From the NCBI GenBank assembly GCA_025506515.1, contig CM046442.1, positions 111,734,491 to 111,798,490 on the forward strand: a DNA stretch of 64,000 nt, in the 5' to 3' direction. Position numbers and translations under genes: made by a program. The DNA is from Flaveria trinervia (Eukaryota > Streptophyta > Magnoliopsida > Asterales > Asteraceae). The notes beneath the pieces were generated by a model. It was not told where the DNA came from. It saw only the letters and a program-made list of their open reading frames with translations, and searched no databases. Each line of letters starts with the position of its first letter. Positions within the stretch are counted from its first letter, which is position 1. Below are positions 34,671 to 46,300 of the stretch, piece by piece.

Positions 34671-35110
34671 ACCCTGTAGCAAACAAGTGGCTCCACTTCT
34701 TTCGACCCTGTACCACCACCACCACCCATCGTTGTCACCCCCTCTTCCACCTCTTCGACCCTGTAGCAAACAAGTGACTCCACTTCCCCCTCTCCTTCCT
34801 CTCCTTCCCGTCTACCACCCTATCGCCGCCGCCAAAGGCCTCTTGTACCTCTGGGCCGATTCCCCGCCCTCCAATCCTAACAAATCACTCGTCGTATGCA
34901 ACCCCTTGACTCTACAACACAAAACCCTACCTCAACTCGGTTCCGCCTGGTCGTGACATGGTTCCGTCCTGGTCGACTCGGTCAACAACCGAGTCATTGT
35001 TCTTAACGAGCTCGCTGTTTTATACTATTCCAATTCCAAAAACTCGTGGCTCAAATTCTCCCCCATTTTGCCCTCGAAGCCCCAAAGTTCGATTTTGATT
35101 AACAAATCGA
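34671..35110 (+). pseudogene. Captured fragment resembling an F-box/kelch-type protein gene
   Basis: In the plus strand, frames with small shifts give FDPVANK, VYHPIAAAKGLLYLWADSP, LVVCNPLTLQHKTLPQLG and, after an in-frame TGA near 34955, HGSVLVDSVNNRVIVLNELA and YSNSKNSWLKFSPILPSKP. The pattern (FDP...KW, NPLT, LPPL, then a kelch-like blade) matches the middle of plant F-box/kelch proteins. The F-box itself is absent. The segment containing GACCCTGTAGCAAACAAGTG occurs twice (about 34673 and 34759). The family assignment is moderate. Confidence 0.6.
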
Positions 35111-35149
35111 TAATTGTGGTGGTAGGTGGTTCGGGTGTGAGGTGTGGTG

Positions 35150-35250
35150 TTGTGTGGTGGCGGTGGCGGTGTTGTGTGGCAGCAATGTGTATGGTGCGGT
35201 GTGGTGGTGTGTGGTGGTGTGTGGTGGTGTGTGGTGTTGTGGTGTTGTGG
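35150..35250 (+). repeat. GTGGTGT-type minisatellite inside the Pack-MULE
   Basis: Repeated GTGTGGTGGT and GGTGTTGTGG units occur just inside the right terminal repeat. It is simple sequence, not a gene. Confidence 0.8.
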
Positions 35251-35492
35251 AGAAAGAAATGTGAGATGAAATTAAAAAGTGAGTGTTTTATATTTTTATA
35301 GCCCTTAGGGGTATTTTGGTCATTTTTAAAAAATCTAACATAAAATGTTAACACCATTAGTCAAAAAGGACCAAAATAGAAACGATTTGCAAAACTCAGG
35401 CCAATAATAGAGACAAAATAGACGTTGGTACTCAAATGGAGACAATTTGCAAAACTCAGGGACGAAAATCGAGATTAACTCTATTTTCTTTT

Positions 35493-36775
35493 ATAAACTT
35501 AATCAATTATATATATACCCAACTTATTATTCAAATTACATATATCCCTTTTGAAAACCTAGTCATTTACATATATATTCAAAATAAAATTTTAACTACA
35601 TATATTCTCTTCATTAAACATAAATATTACATATGTACCCATTTGAATATATTTATTAAAAATAACATATATAATTACTACTTTACTCTTATATTGACTA
35701 AAACCATAAAACTTGTATATTTATAATTTCTTATTTGTTTTTTTACCAACTTTTAAATTTTAGTTATTTGGTTTATGTTTTGATATTAACTTTTGTTGCT
35801 TTCTCTATGATATGGTTTACTTTTTAATAGTAACATTCCTCGGTTGACATAATAGACACTTTCAATCTCATCATGCAACACTATCCGAACACCTATTTTT
35901 CTTGTATATATGTTACAAGTTATACTCCAATCTCAAATCTTGCTTTTGCATTCGTTTTATTAGAAAATCAACAGACCCCTAACCTTCTCGTGAATCTATT
36001 CATGTAGTTTAACACTACCAGAAACTAACTTGAAACTACTAGAATATAGCTCGAAACTACTATAATCTAATTGGAAACAAAAACAAACTAATTATGTTGG
36101 ATTTGTTGCATCACCACTTATGTTTTTCCGCCCTTGGACGGGGGCTGCTAGTTGGATGATGGACGATAATAAGGTGATTTAACCCAATTAGTTAGAGTTC
36201 GCTTTAAGTTTGTTTCAAGTTATCAAATAGATTCACAAATGGTTCGGGGTTGAAAGTTTTAGAACCAATGTTTGCAAAACCAGAATTTGAGATATGAGAA
36301 TTACTCTCGATGCAAAATGAGTAAAATTATATGCTTTGATCATGGTTGCATGACGAGACTATAAGTGTCTCGTACAAAGAACCAAAAAATTAGCATCAAA
36401 AGGTCAAAAAACAAAAAGAATATAAAAATGTTAGTATACAAATATAATAAATAATCAAAACTCGAAAGCTAGTAAAAGTGGAAAAACATATTTTATAGTA
36501 AAATAAAAATAAGAGTAAAATATTAGTTATATAAGCTATTTTTAATAAAAATAAACAAATGGGTGAATATGTAATATTTATGTTTAACAAAATGGATATT
36601 GTAAGTAAACTTTTAGTTTGGGTATATATATATAACTAAAAGTTATAATGAGATATATGTAATTATATTTGGATTTATATATAATTAACTAAGTTTTACA
36701 CGGGGGTATATGTAATTAAAATTCTAAATTGGATTTATGTAACTGATGAAGTTTGTATAGAAAAATATGTCATTA
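35493..36775. repeat. Long degenerate inverted-repeat element
   Basis: The left arm (about 35493-35705) and right arm (about 36505-36775) are reverse complements with many differences. Shared segments include ACATATGTAATATTTATGTTTAA and AAATGGGT, TGGGTATATATATA and GTATATGTAATT. The roughly 800 bp between them is AT-rich and codes for nothing recognised. It is probably an old non-autonomous TIR transposon or fold-back element. The Pack-MULE lies immediately to the left. No target duplication could be made out. Confidence 0.55.
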
Positions 36776-38058
36776 TTCTTATTCTTTTTGTTTAGCAGAA
36801 TATTTAAGAGTTAATACACTTCAAACTTTATAAATGTGTATTCTTTAAAATTAATATTAATGAACGCCTTAGTGTTATAATTAATATTTTGGAAATACTG
36901 TTCAACCCTTTATAATTTTTTAATATTTTAAGAAGTGGTTGTGAGTGTGAAGAGATAAAATGTAATGATATATGCATAAAATATATTATCTATTGGTGTG
37001 AATAAGGAATAGGATGTGAATGCTCTAATACAAATAATTTTTTATATTATATGTGTATGTGTGAGAGAGTGTGAGATGTGAAAGATGAGACACAACCCAC
37101 TCTTAAAAATGCATCTTGATTTTCGAATGGGGTTGCTTCGGATGAATTCTCTAGCGGGCGAAAGGTGTTCGGAGAGCTAATGGACATCCATAATGGACCG
37201 ATGGAGATGCTCAAAAGGCGTACTCCCCATATTCAATATTTAACCTACTATCATAAGAGCACCACATCATTTTCATATACCATTCACCATATCCTATAAG
37301 TGGTTTTAACATCCTTCACATTTCACTAAATTATTTTTTTTTAATTTTCTTAAATACTAATAATATTCATATTTTCTAATATTTTATTAAAATAAATACA
37401 TATTTATTAATAAATGATTTAAAATATTATAAAATAATAATTAAAAGAAATTCAGAATTACCAAAATATAATTAAAAATTAACACATAGATAATAATATT
37501 TAAAAATAATATCATTATTCATTTTCAAACTGAAGAAGAATCTTTACTTTCAACTTCTAAATCCTTCTGTGACTATTGACAAACTTTGTGACCTTCAATA
37601 CTTTTTGTGTTCATAAAATAATATAGTAAATTATACAAATGGTCCTTATGTTTTGGCCTAAACAATAAATTTAATTACTAAAGTTTAAAATTTTTTCTTT
37701 TTAAAGGACTAAAGTTTAAAATTTAAACCACCTAGTTTGCTTACATAAATAGTCACTGGGTTAGGTAAGACTACTAATTATATTTAAAAGTTAAACTTAA
37801 CCCTTTTACTATTCTAGACTTTTAAAACCGTTTATTTATAATTTTTACTCTTCCTTAAAAGTTACATTTAATCAATAAGTGAGAGTACTTAACCTACAAA
37901 TAAACCTTATATGAACTAATACTGCAAAAGCAAGAACAAAACACAGTGATTACCCCACATCAGAATCATACTTTAGTATTTTACGTGAGTAAGATTAAAG
38001 ATTAAATTGTTCTAATAAATATTAAAAAAAACTATTGTCTACTTTTGTAAGTACATTA
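36776..38058. other. AT-rich intergenic stretch
   Basis: No gene seen. A GC-richer segment at about 37130-37215, ending CCGATGGAGATGCTC, resembles the end of a miniature TIR transposon, but no partner end was identified with confidence. Confidence 0.5.
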
Positions 38059-38418
38059 TCTATCTATATAAAAGCAAACTCTTAGATACATAATTTTTTT
38101 GTTTTTTGTGTTTTAACTATAAAAGTTTTGTGGTTTTTATTTTGGGTCCTTTTTGATTTTCAAGTTATTTTAGTAATTAAAAATTATTTTTAATACCTAT
38201 TTATGTAATTTCATCATAAAATATGTAAAATCTTACTTTGGTTTGACATGTTTGTTAAGTTTATTTTGTTATGTTGACGTTTTATTTCTTTCGTTTGCTT
38301 GATGTCTTCGAGTTCAAAGTTGAAGTGATAGCCGTTAGTATGTTTTTTTGTATTTGGGTTTTCATATTCAAGTTTGTGGTGGACTTACCCGCGTATCGCG
38401 CAGGGGGATCATTTCTAG
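38059..38418 (+). mobile_element. Non-autonomous Helitron (360 bp)
   Basis: The 5' end is TCTATCTATATAAAAGCA, preceded by A (38058). The 3' end is a GC hairpin (CCGCGTATCGCGC, about 38390-38402) followed 12 bases later by CTAG (38415-38418) and then T. Insertion between A and T, a TC start, a hairpin and a CTRR end without target duplication are the Helitron signature. It has no Rep/helicase, so it would need a partner in trans. Confidence 0.82.
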
Positions 38419-38486
38419 TTAGCTATAATAGCTAATTATTTAGGAAGATAATTATAATACAATGAGCAAATGAAGAACATACAATT

Positions 38487-38753
38487 TGTTATTAGGTATC
38501 TTTACGCAGCGGAAATAAACACACGGTTATACGCACGCACACAAAAACAATAAGAGAACACGAGAATTTATAGTGGTTCAGTCAAGATGACCTACGTCCA
38601 CTCTCTGGAACTAGGTATTTTTATTAAGCTCAAGAGACAAGATTACAATACAATGACATGTTCTATATATAAAGATAATTAGGGTTTTAAGAAGCTTCAA
38701 TAGGCCAGACCCATAACTCCATCTAAAAGCGCAAAGGCCTTCACACCACAACA
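38487..38753 (-). repeat. Element G 3' LTR
   Basis: 267 bp with ends TGTT...AACA. It matches 41411-41672 closely, including TTTATAGTGGTTC and CAAGATGACCTACGT. On the minus strand it is preceded by the purine tract AAGTGGGAGATTG. Confidence 0.82.
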
Positions 38754-39117
38754 ATCTCCCACTTGAAGGTCATGCGAATACTCCAGCTAGCCATCTAAGT
38801 ACAAAGCAACCCTATCATTAATAATCTTCAAGTAACATAAATCTTCTAAGCCTTCAATTCTAAAGAACAAGTTAAGGTTTCAATCCAAATCTCCTAGTTG
38901 CAGAGGCCCCTTTTCATCAATTACTTGAAAGGGCCTGTTTAAACTTCCCCAAGCTCTTTGTAACAAACTCTACCATGACACATCCTCTGTCTCAACTAGC
39001 TTACACGATCTACCAGATTCAGAGATACACCGAGAACCACTAAAACCCTCCAAATTCAGCAAACAATCACCAGAAGAGATTTTTCCAGTCGTAGTCTTCA
39101 AAACCCAACGATTCTTC

Positions 39118-39717
39118 TTAATTGTACTTGGAACATGCCCCATACTCTATTGTCACAAAATCCATAAACTCGTTTGCAAAATGAACTCTCTTAGCAGCAG
39201 ATTTAGCAAACTCGACTTTAACTTGATTAACCGGGTTGAACAGTCCCTCAGCAGGTACCTCCACCATGTATAATGACCCATTCTTATCACCACAAGCACT
39301 CACCTGAATCCCATTGATTACCCTTTATTTACCACTATCAAACTTAACTTCCAGTCCTTGTTCATCCAATTTACTAATAAAAATTAATTTCTTCTTCAAA
39401 TTTGGAATCACCTTGACATTCTTCAAGTTCCATGTAGTTCCCAATGGAGTCACCAAATCAATATTATCCATGCTCATTACATCAAGCATTCTGCCATCAG
39501 CGAGACGTACCTTCTTGAAATCGCTTATTTTCATATTCACCATCATTTTACCCCTGTGTACGACGTGAAACAAAGAACATGAATCCATGATCCAAGAGTC
39601 CACACTGTTTTCAACCTCAAGAATTAACACGTCACTATCATTGACATCCTCAGCAGTAGTGTTTAGACTTTTCTTTAGACATTGACTCTTAACATGTCCA
39701 TCCTCATTGCAAATCCA
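39118..39717 (-). pseudogene. Element G zinc knuckle, protease-like and pre-integrase remnants
   Basis: The minus strand at 39717-39676 reads CWICNEDGHVKSQC, a perfect CX2CX4HX4C knuckle. The same element continues with SWIMDSCSLFHVV at the protease site, where the active-site DSG is DSC, then LGTTWNLKNVKVIPNLKKKL and, after TAA at 39325, ACGDKNGSLYMVEV. It ends at 39118. The remaining 360 bases to the LTR have only short broken frames. Confidence 0.78.
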
Positions 39718-39726
39718 ACATTATAA

Positions 39727-40516
39727 GGTTTGATATAAGGCTAATGCAACCCAAATACCCAAAGTCTCTCATGCATGCATGCACAAGTGTACTGAAGTGG
39801 AATGCTTCAGAAGTTTCACACTCTGCCTTAGAAAATATTCTAAGTGTGAAATCTTCCGAAACCAAGACAAATATCTTTCGAAGCCAAGACAAATATCTTC
39901 CGAAGCCAAATATGAAGTCTTTCGAAGCTTCAAAGACAAAGTATTCCGAAGCCAACACTTGAAGACAAATTTCTTTTGAAGACTTTTGAACACATGCTTT
40001 ATCTAATGTACCTTTTCCATAAAGCTAGACCCCTTTCCGCATCAACTTTGATGAGACATCAACTTTACATAAGTTAGTGAAAAGGTCCATGTTTTAGTAA
40101 TTATACATTGAGGTCTTGAGTTTGTAATTTTCTACTTTATGTACTTTATCCTTTTGGTAATATATTAGGATGTGAGCTATGCCTTTTGACTCTACATTGA
40201 TTTTATTGTTGTCTAGATCATGTATCCAACTGGCCTTCAAAGTATGGCCGGCTGTAGGTTGTAGTATAAGTATCTCTGGTCCTTTGTATCTTAAACCATA
40301 TTGCTTTGTAAACACTTGTAAGGAACTAGAGAGCAATATACATCATCATTGAAAACCAACTACTTGTGATGTTCTTGTTTTGTCTCTTGAATACTTGTGT
40401 TTCTTAGTTCTCACTAAAACTGGTTTCTAGTTCCCTATTTGATCTATTAAGTGTTGTTGCACACTCTCCTATTTGTATTGTTGTGTTGTAAGCAAGTACC
40501 CTTAAACGGTCTTGCA
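39727..40516 (+). repeat. Solo LTR related to the element B LTR
   Basis: It runs opposite to B and G. Matches to the reverse of 7336-8701 include GCATGCATGCACAAGTGTACTG, the CTTCCGAAG array, AATATATTAGGATGTGAGCTATG and an end at CGGTCTTGCA. It is shorter (about 790 bp) mainly because the repeat array is much smaller. No internal region of B is present. It splits the gag of G; a target duplication is not clear (AACAT and AACAC are candidates). Confidence 0.75.
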
Positions 40517-40681
40517 AACACCTCACATCTTTTCGAGTCCGAGTAGAACTCTTTCCCTGACTCCCACTACCTCTGCTATTCTCCCTCCCCTGCCAACATA
40601 TAACATCTCAAAAGATGATCCAACATTTGCACTTTTCAGATATGTTTTTTCACCTATCATAATGTCTCGGACCTTTTTAAA

Positions 40682-41176
40682 TTATTTCGTTAGCCCCATA
40701 GAATTTGTAATAATAGTTACAGTCCTGGGCCAACTATCAGGCAGTGAAGATAGCGACACCAAGGCTCGAGTCTCATTATCAAATTTTATTCCCACTAATT
40801 CTAATCTGGTAAGAATAGACATTATGTCATTAATATGGGAGGTAACTGAACTTCCCTCTTTTATTCTCTTCATGAAAGGTTCCCTTATCAAGAACACCTT
40901 GTAAACTATAGACGGCTTTTCATACGTATTTGACAGAGCCAACATCATACCACTTGCAGTGGTTTCTTTGATGATGTTAAAAACAACACTTTTTGTCAAA
41001 GATAACATAATAGTTGCTCTAGCTTTCTTGTCCTTGGAATTCCAAATTGCTTCTTCAACTTTCTTCATATTCTTTGGTTTCTTTTCCAGTACCATATCCA
41101 AATCCTTTCGACACAATAATGCCTCCATTTGAATTTTCCACCAACTAAAATTAGTGACATTGAACTTTTCGATCAT
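40682..41176 (-). pseudogene. Element G gag, N-terminal part
   Basis: A 164-residue ORF with the copia Gag pattern: FSWWKIQMEALL near residue 10, AIWNSKDKKARATIMLSL, FMKRIKEGSSVTSHINDIMS, and a C-terminal SLPDSWPRTVTIITNS. It continues weakly to 40517, where the solo LTR interrupts it. Its other half resumes left of 39727. Confidence 0.82.
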
Positions 41177-41396
41177 AGTCTTCCCGTATTCAGCCTAATA
41201 GCAAACCAGAGATAAAAAACAAAAAAAACATACATATTGAACATTTGATAACCAGTCAACAAAGGATATACAAACCAAATCTGGTACTTCCAACCAAAAC
41301 CCTAGGCGGGCGCAAAACCCTCAACGATTTCGTCGGCGGCGGTGACAGAAACCCTAGATGGTGTCGGTGGTGAGAAACAGTAATCAAGAGTCTGAA

Positions 41397-41408
41397 GCTA
41401 TGATACCA
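41397..41408 (-). other. Element G primer-binding site
   Basis: The minus strand reads TGGTATCATAGC, one mismatch to the initiator-Met site, two bases from the LTR end. Confidence 0.82.
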
Positions 41409-41410
41409 GT

Positions 41411-41672
41411 TGTTAGGCATCTTTACGCAACAGAAATAAACACACTGTTATACGCACGTACACAAAACAATAAGAACAAGATAATTTATAGTGGTTCGGT
41501 CAAGATGACCTACGTTCACTTTCTGCAACTAGATATTTTTATTAAGCTGAAGGGACAAGATTATAATATAAATGACATGTTTTATATATAAAGATAATTA
41601 GGGTTTCAAGAAGATTCAATGGGCTAGACCCATAACTCTATCGAAAAACCTAAAAACCTTCACACCTGAATA
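41411..41672 (-). repeat. Element G 5' LTR
   Basis: It starts TGTTAGGCATC next to the primer site and is similar to 38487-38753 over its whole length. The far end (CACACCTGAATAA) has diverged, so the boundary is good to a few bases. Confidence 0.78.
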
Positions 41673-42221
41673 ATTTTTGGTGTTGTTTGTCATATGATAA
41701 TTTAAACAACATTTTTTTATTATTTAATAAACTCCCTTTTCTATTATAACCATAAAATTTATAAGAACACAATAATGTAAAAATTCACAACCAGTTGACG
41801 TCATAAAATGAGTAGCATCTTGTTGCATTTTGTTGAATTTGATGATTTGCCGTAAAATAAGAACACAATAATACTTTTATAAAAAATATATTTTAATTAG
41901 ATATATCTCTGTGGTCTTTAATCATTGTAGAATATGTTTAGTTAGAAATTGTTGCAAGACATGGTGTCTGACCATCCAGTATCGATCGTTTATGAGAAAG
42001 ATATAATTTTTTTACTTTCAAAGTTTTAAAAAAATTTCACGATGAGATGAGAACAAGACCAGGGCGGATGCAAGTTGATATGAGGGGGATAGGCCCCGTA
42101 AGCCCACCAATCCTTTAAAAAAATGTTTAAAATTTTATTAGTTGAGGCCAATTTAAGTAAAATTTTATAATATCAATTACTAACTAACTTTGTTGTGCTT
42201 ACTTGGTTGTACATATGTTTA
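41673..42221. other. AT-rich stretch with a trace of Ty3 integrase
   Basis: Plus-strand frames at about 41945-42062 show ARHGV, then VSIVYE and KFHDEMRTR. These correspond to the RHGVPVSIVSDRDTRF...FW core of a Ty3 integrase, but the stretch is under 120 bp and heavily decayed. Nothing else is recognisable. Confidence 0.5.
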
Positions 42222-42431
42222 TGTTAGGATCAGTGATCTAAGTTTGATTGATTAGAGGGTATTGCAGCGGAAATCAAAAAATAAATTAGATAATTCACAA
42301 GAACACAATTGATATTCAATATAAGAGTAAACGGTTATAGAGAGAGAGAGAGAGAAATCTGCAAGAGATATTTCATTCAATATGCGCTTTTGTGGTAACA
42401 GAATGTCACACGTACAATTAGGTCAACATCT

Positions 42432-42439
42432 CTTATATA
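42432..42439 (-). promoter_or_regulatory. TATA box of the element E LTR
   Basis: The minus strand reads CCTATATAAGAG, just downstream of the repeat array and about 215 bp before the LTR end. Confidence 0.65.
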
Positions 42440-42529
42440 GGAGATGTGACGTCTGCTGATGTCACTTGATAGTGACATCTAACAGAATTTATTCAAACTA
42501 TTTATAGTTAACACAACTACTGAAGATGT

Positions 42530-43020
42530 CAAAACAGCTGACATCTTCTTACAAAAATACTAAGTGTTAACTATCACTACAACTACTGAAAAGAAACTAC
42601 TGAAACTACAACAACTGAAGAACATGCTCTTCAGTCGTTTTACAAGTACTGAAATAGAAAAGAAAACTACTGAAAGGAACCATCACAACAACTGAAGAAT
42701 GCTTCTTCAGCTGTTGTAACAAACTCTGAAGGCATCAGTACTTGTACTTGAACTTCAGCTGTTGTCATCAGCTGTTGTCTTCAGTCTTTGTACTTGTTGA
42801 TCTTTAGTATTTTAGTCTTCAGCTGTTGATCTTCAGACTTTGGTCTTCAGCTGTTGAAGTCTTCAGTACTTTAGTCTTCAGCTTTTAAAGTCTTCAGTAC
42901 TTTAGTCTTCAGCTGTTGATCTTCAGACTTTGGTCTTCAGCTGTTGAAGTCTTCAGTACTTTGGTCTTCAATTGTTGCTCTTCAGACTTTGTCAAACAGC
43001 TGATCAAGTCTTCAGCAGTT
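42530..43020 (-). repeat. CAACTACTGAAG / CTTCAGCTGTTG array in the E LTR
   Basis: Dozens of copies of TCTTCAGCTGTTG, CTTCAGTACTTT and AACTACTGAA occur. Opposite-sense copies pair, for example TTCAGT with ACTGAA. A segment of about 75 bp around 42835-42960 is tandemly duplicated. Confidence 0.86.
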
Positions 43021-43086
43021 GTTGTGATGTCTGTGGGACTTAGAGGTTTTTCTGATCAGGCTCATTGGTTCTTTTGGTCCAACAAA

Positions 43087-43094
43087 CTCCCCCT
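43087..43094 (-). other. Element E polypurine tract
   Basis: The minus strand reads AGGGGGAG, followed by TT and the LTR start TGTTGG; the same arrangement occurs at 61280-61289 in element D. Confidence 0.85.
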
Positions 43095-43303
43095 GAACCA
43101 ATGCAGCCAAAACCTCTAAAATTATTGAAGATGTCCCACTTATTATGGCAGAAAGATTGGTCTTTTTGTCTTCTAGATCAGCTCAGAAGTGACCCTTGTA
43201 AGCACAGGCCTGGGAAGAAGTCTCAATGATCTGTTTGGCAAAGGATGAATGGGAACTCTGTCTTGGGGAACTGGACACAGAGCTGTTACCCCATCCATGA
43301 GAT

Positions 43304-46300
43304 CTACTTCCCAACTATGAGTCTGTATGACTCCCTTGTATAGGCCTCAAGGAAGGTTACTTGTTCCTCCATGGTAAGCTCTTCTGCTCCTCCTTCAAAA
43401 AGTGATTCTGGCCCATAATACTCAGATAGGTATTTGACCTGCTTCCTATTTTTGAGTTCCACAGTTGTTATTACTCTATAAACAAATTCATCTGGGTGAT
43501 TACCCTCTAAGAACCACTGGAGCTCATTCTTTCTAACTTCCTCAAGCCTCCTATACACTAACCCCTTTTTCACCATTTTATTCTCCAGCATCTTTTGTGG
43601 GGTCAGTTTAGCTTTATAGGCTTTCTTGAAGTCATCTAGGATTTCCAAGGTGATACTACAAAGACCAGTGAGATCACTTCATTACAATCTTCTTTACTTG
43701 GCCAATGTATCTCTGTGGAATGTTTTTTTTTTGAATCCTATGAGACACCCTGGGATCAGGCCAAATCCTCACTCTCTCCTTTTGATATTGAAAGGTATGT
43801 TTGAGAGTGTATAACCTGAGAGCATGCTTCTTCATGTTGATGATTGAAGATGTGGCAGCATATGCTTTGTCAACTCTTCTCAACAGTTCCTCATCATGTT
43901 GTTTGTGAAGCTCTTCTTTTTCTAACTTCACTTTCACAGTTTGCCTTTGAGACTCAGGAGTAACTGTTGGAGGGTGACTTGTGGCCTTAGGCAACTGTAT
44001 AACAGCTGAGATTGGCAGCCTATCTTCATCTTCTTCTAGCCTCAGTACCCTTCTCTTCTTCTTCTGGGGTACATCATCGGCTATTGGTTTTGAGGGTAAG
44101 GGAATTGGTTTGGTGGATTGTGGTGGTTTTGGGGTAAAGGGATTATTTTAGTGGGTTGTTGTTTGGTGGTTTTGGTGTGGGAATTTTGACACGCTGTTCT
44201 AGCATTTTGGATGTGAGTGCGGCTTTAGATTGCTTGACTAGTTCAGTCCTGCTCCCAGCACTAGCTTCATTCAAGGCTTCAATAACCAATCCTTTGGTAT
44301 ATACTTCAAACAACAGATCTTGGTGGTTATTGCCAAGATGCTGTCCCTAGACCATGCCTTGATTTCAATCAATGATCTACCAAGATACTTAGCTATGAAC
44401 CTGATCATGATTTCCAACACATCATAACTTGCCCATCTAGCTTGGATTTCTTTAATCTCCAATGTTCTGATTTCTGAGTCAAGTTTTTCAGTGTCATGAC
44501 CTTGCCTAAACAACTGATCAATGATGTTATCCATTGATCGGGTGTGTTCGGCATCAGCCTCCTTCACCATTATCTCCAAGTCAGTCTCCTTTTCATTTTT
44601 CCTTTTCTTGTATGTGACATGAAAGTCTTTAGTACTTTTAGTCACTTTCTCCATGTCAGCTTCCTTCTCCTTCTCCTTCTCAGTCTCTACACTCAACTCC
44701 TTCTCATTTTCCACTACTGTCTCTTTTTCTTTCTCTTTCCTATCTGCAATCCTCTTTCTTTTTGCTTTCACTGACTGAATCTCCCCCTTTTTGGTTGCAT
44801 TGGTTGCAAGGGTTTGATTGTCAGAAAGCCTTTTGCTCACAACACCTCTATCAAGGGTTGTATAACTGAGGGAAGCCTCTCATCAAGGGTTTTAATCACT
44901 ATATCAGTGATAATTGGTATGATGAGAGGTAAGGAATTTTGAAAGATAGCAGCTATTTGCTCAGGGGGGGTTCTGTCCCTGAGAAATAGTGCCAGAAGTA
45001 GAGGCAAGTGGTTGAGTGTGTTGGAGTGGCTCTGTGTATGGGAGACCTTCAGAGGAAGGTGCCATCTGTGGGGTTGAGGGGTAGATGGTCTTTGATCCTG
45101 AGAAATTTTGGCAAGCAGCTCTTTGAGTCTGCTCACCTCATCCTCTAGGATGGTGTTTTGGGCTAAAACATCATAAAAGAAGCCCAGGTCATCATCAGTG
45201 TTTACTGAATCACCTGACCTCCTGATAGAATCAGGATGAACATGCTCTGAGTGTAGATCAGTAGTAGCATGTGCCCCTTGGTCTTGGTACTGGGGACTTC
45301 CTGTCTCAGGACTATGTCTTTCATCAGCAGTTGCCTCTGGTGAGGTCTTATGAATGTTACCAACTTCATCCTGATCATATGCTGAAGCAGGAGATGGAAC
45401 ATTGTAACCCCTATGCTGTGGGTTATCAGAAGCACTTTGGTCCTCCCCGTCAATGGTTGAGGTATTCCCAGTTGTAATTGGTTTCTGGGGAGGGGGTGAG
45501 GAGTGCAACTGACTTAGCACTTGTGCAACAATAAGGGTAGGACTTGGAGGGGCGGTTGCATGTGGAGATTTTGTAGAAGCAAATTGCACCCGGGGTGAGT
45601 GGTGCTCTTCAATGGTAACCCTCTCAATTGAGATAGGTTATAGCATGTGGGATCCCCAATATTTGTTGCAACAGGATCCTGTTGAGAGGATACCTGTGCG
45701 GCTTTGGCAGGTTGAGTCTTTGACATAACTGGGGGGTTAAAACCAGTATGTGTGTCCTGTGTTTGTGGTACAGGGGCATCCTCAGGGGACTCATCTCCCT
45801 GAGTAGCCTTTTTTGGCTTTTTGGATTTGGGTTTGGTGGGGACTTTAGAGTTGGAGGTGGTGGCTGTGGGTTCCAGCTGCGTGGGTTTTTGCAGCTTGGC
45901 AGCCTGTTTGAGTGATTGGTCTGAGTTGTGCCTGGTGTATACCTCAGGCAATACAGCCATGGCAGGGACTCCAAGGCCAACAAGTCCCTCAGCTTTCAGC
46001 TAGTTCTCTATAATGGCCATGATGAACCGAGGATATAATATCCATCGGTTAGCAGTAGGTTTTGAGGCCATATCCTTAAGTTCAAGAAATATTATTTCAG
46101 AAAAATTTAAGTTTTGTTGCTCAAGAATAGAGAATAATACCTGCTGCCACCTGGTCGACATTTGATCCCAAGAAGAAGTCTTAGGAGCTAAGCATACATT
46201 CACCATATGAAAAATAAGGCATTCTGCATCATGGAAATGCTTCTTCAGGATGGTAGAGGCGCTGAGGTTACCCTAGTATCCTTGGTGGGTAAAGGATATA

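Larger units (their letters stand above)
34136..35481. mobile_element. Pack-MULE: Mutator-like transposon with captured gene fragments
   Basis: Terminal inverted repeats of about 245 bp (34136 to about 34380, and about 35235 to 35481) begin GAGCTAATCTCG and, on the other strand, GAGTTAATCTCG. They share phrases such as CAAATCGTTTCTATTTT and AAAAATGACCAAAATACCCC with small differences. The flanks are an identical 9-bp duplication, TATTTTCTT (34127-34135 and 35482-35490), as expected for Mutator-like insertion. No transposase is encoded. The GC-richer interior carries pieces resembling two different host genes, the defining feature of Pack-MULEs. Confidence 0.92.
38487..41672 (-). mobile_element. 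Element G: short copia element lacking integrase and RT, with a nested solo LTR
   Basis: Two similar LTRs flank it: 38487-38753 (3') and 41411 to about 41672 (5'). Between them on the minus strand are a primer-binding site, gag, a zinc knuckle, a protease-like part and the start of the pre-integrase region, then sequence running into the purine tract. Integrase, RT and RNase H are absent, so it is an internally deleted, non-autonomous copy. A solo LTR of the B family splits gag at 39727-40516. Flanking CAATT (38482-38486) and TAATT near 41674 may be a decayed target duplication. Confidence 0.75.
42222..43084 (-). repeat. Element E 3' LTR
   Basis: Minus-strand ends are TGTTGGACC and TCCTAACA (863 bp). 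AGGGGGAGTT directly precedes it, exactly as in D. It holds an inverted-repeat array (about 42530-43020) and a TATA box (42432-42439). The base run GTTTA (42217-42221) is the candidate target duplication. Confidence 0.83.

Noticed and set aside
34621..34956. A host gene for the 111-codon ORF
   Set aside because: It lies wholly inside a Pack-MULE, has no complete domain and is followed by an in-frame stop; best read as a captured fragment.
35436..35726. Ile/Tyr-rich ORF of 96 codons
   Set aside because: Low-complexity translation of AT-rich inverted-repeat sequence.
36940..37260. Possible miniature TIR transposon ending GATGGAGATGCTC
   Set aside because: A convincing partner end and target duplication were not found; mentioned only as part of the intergenic stretch.
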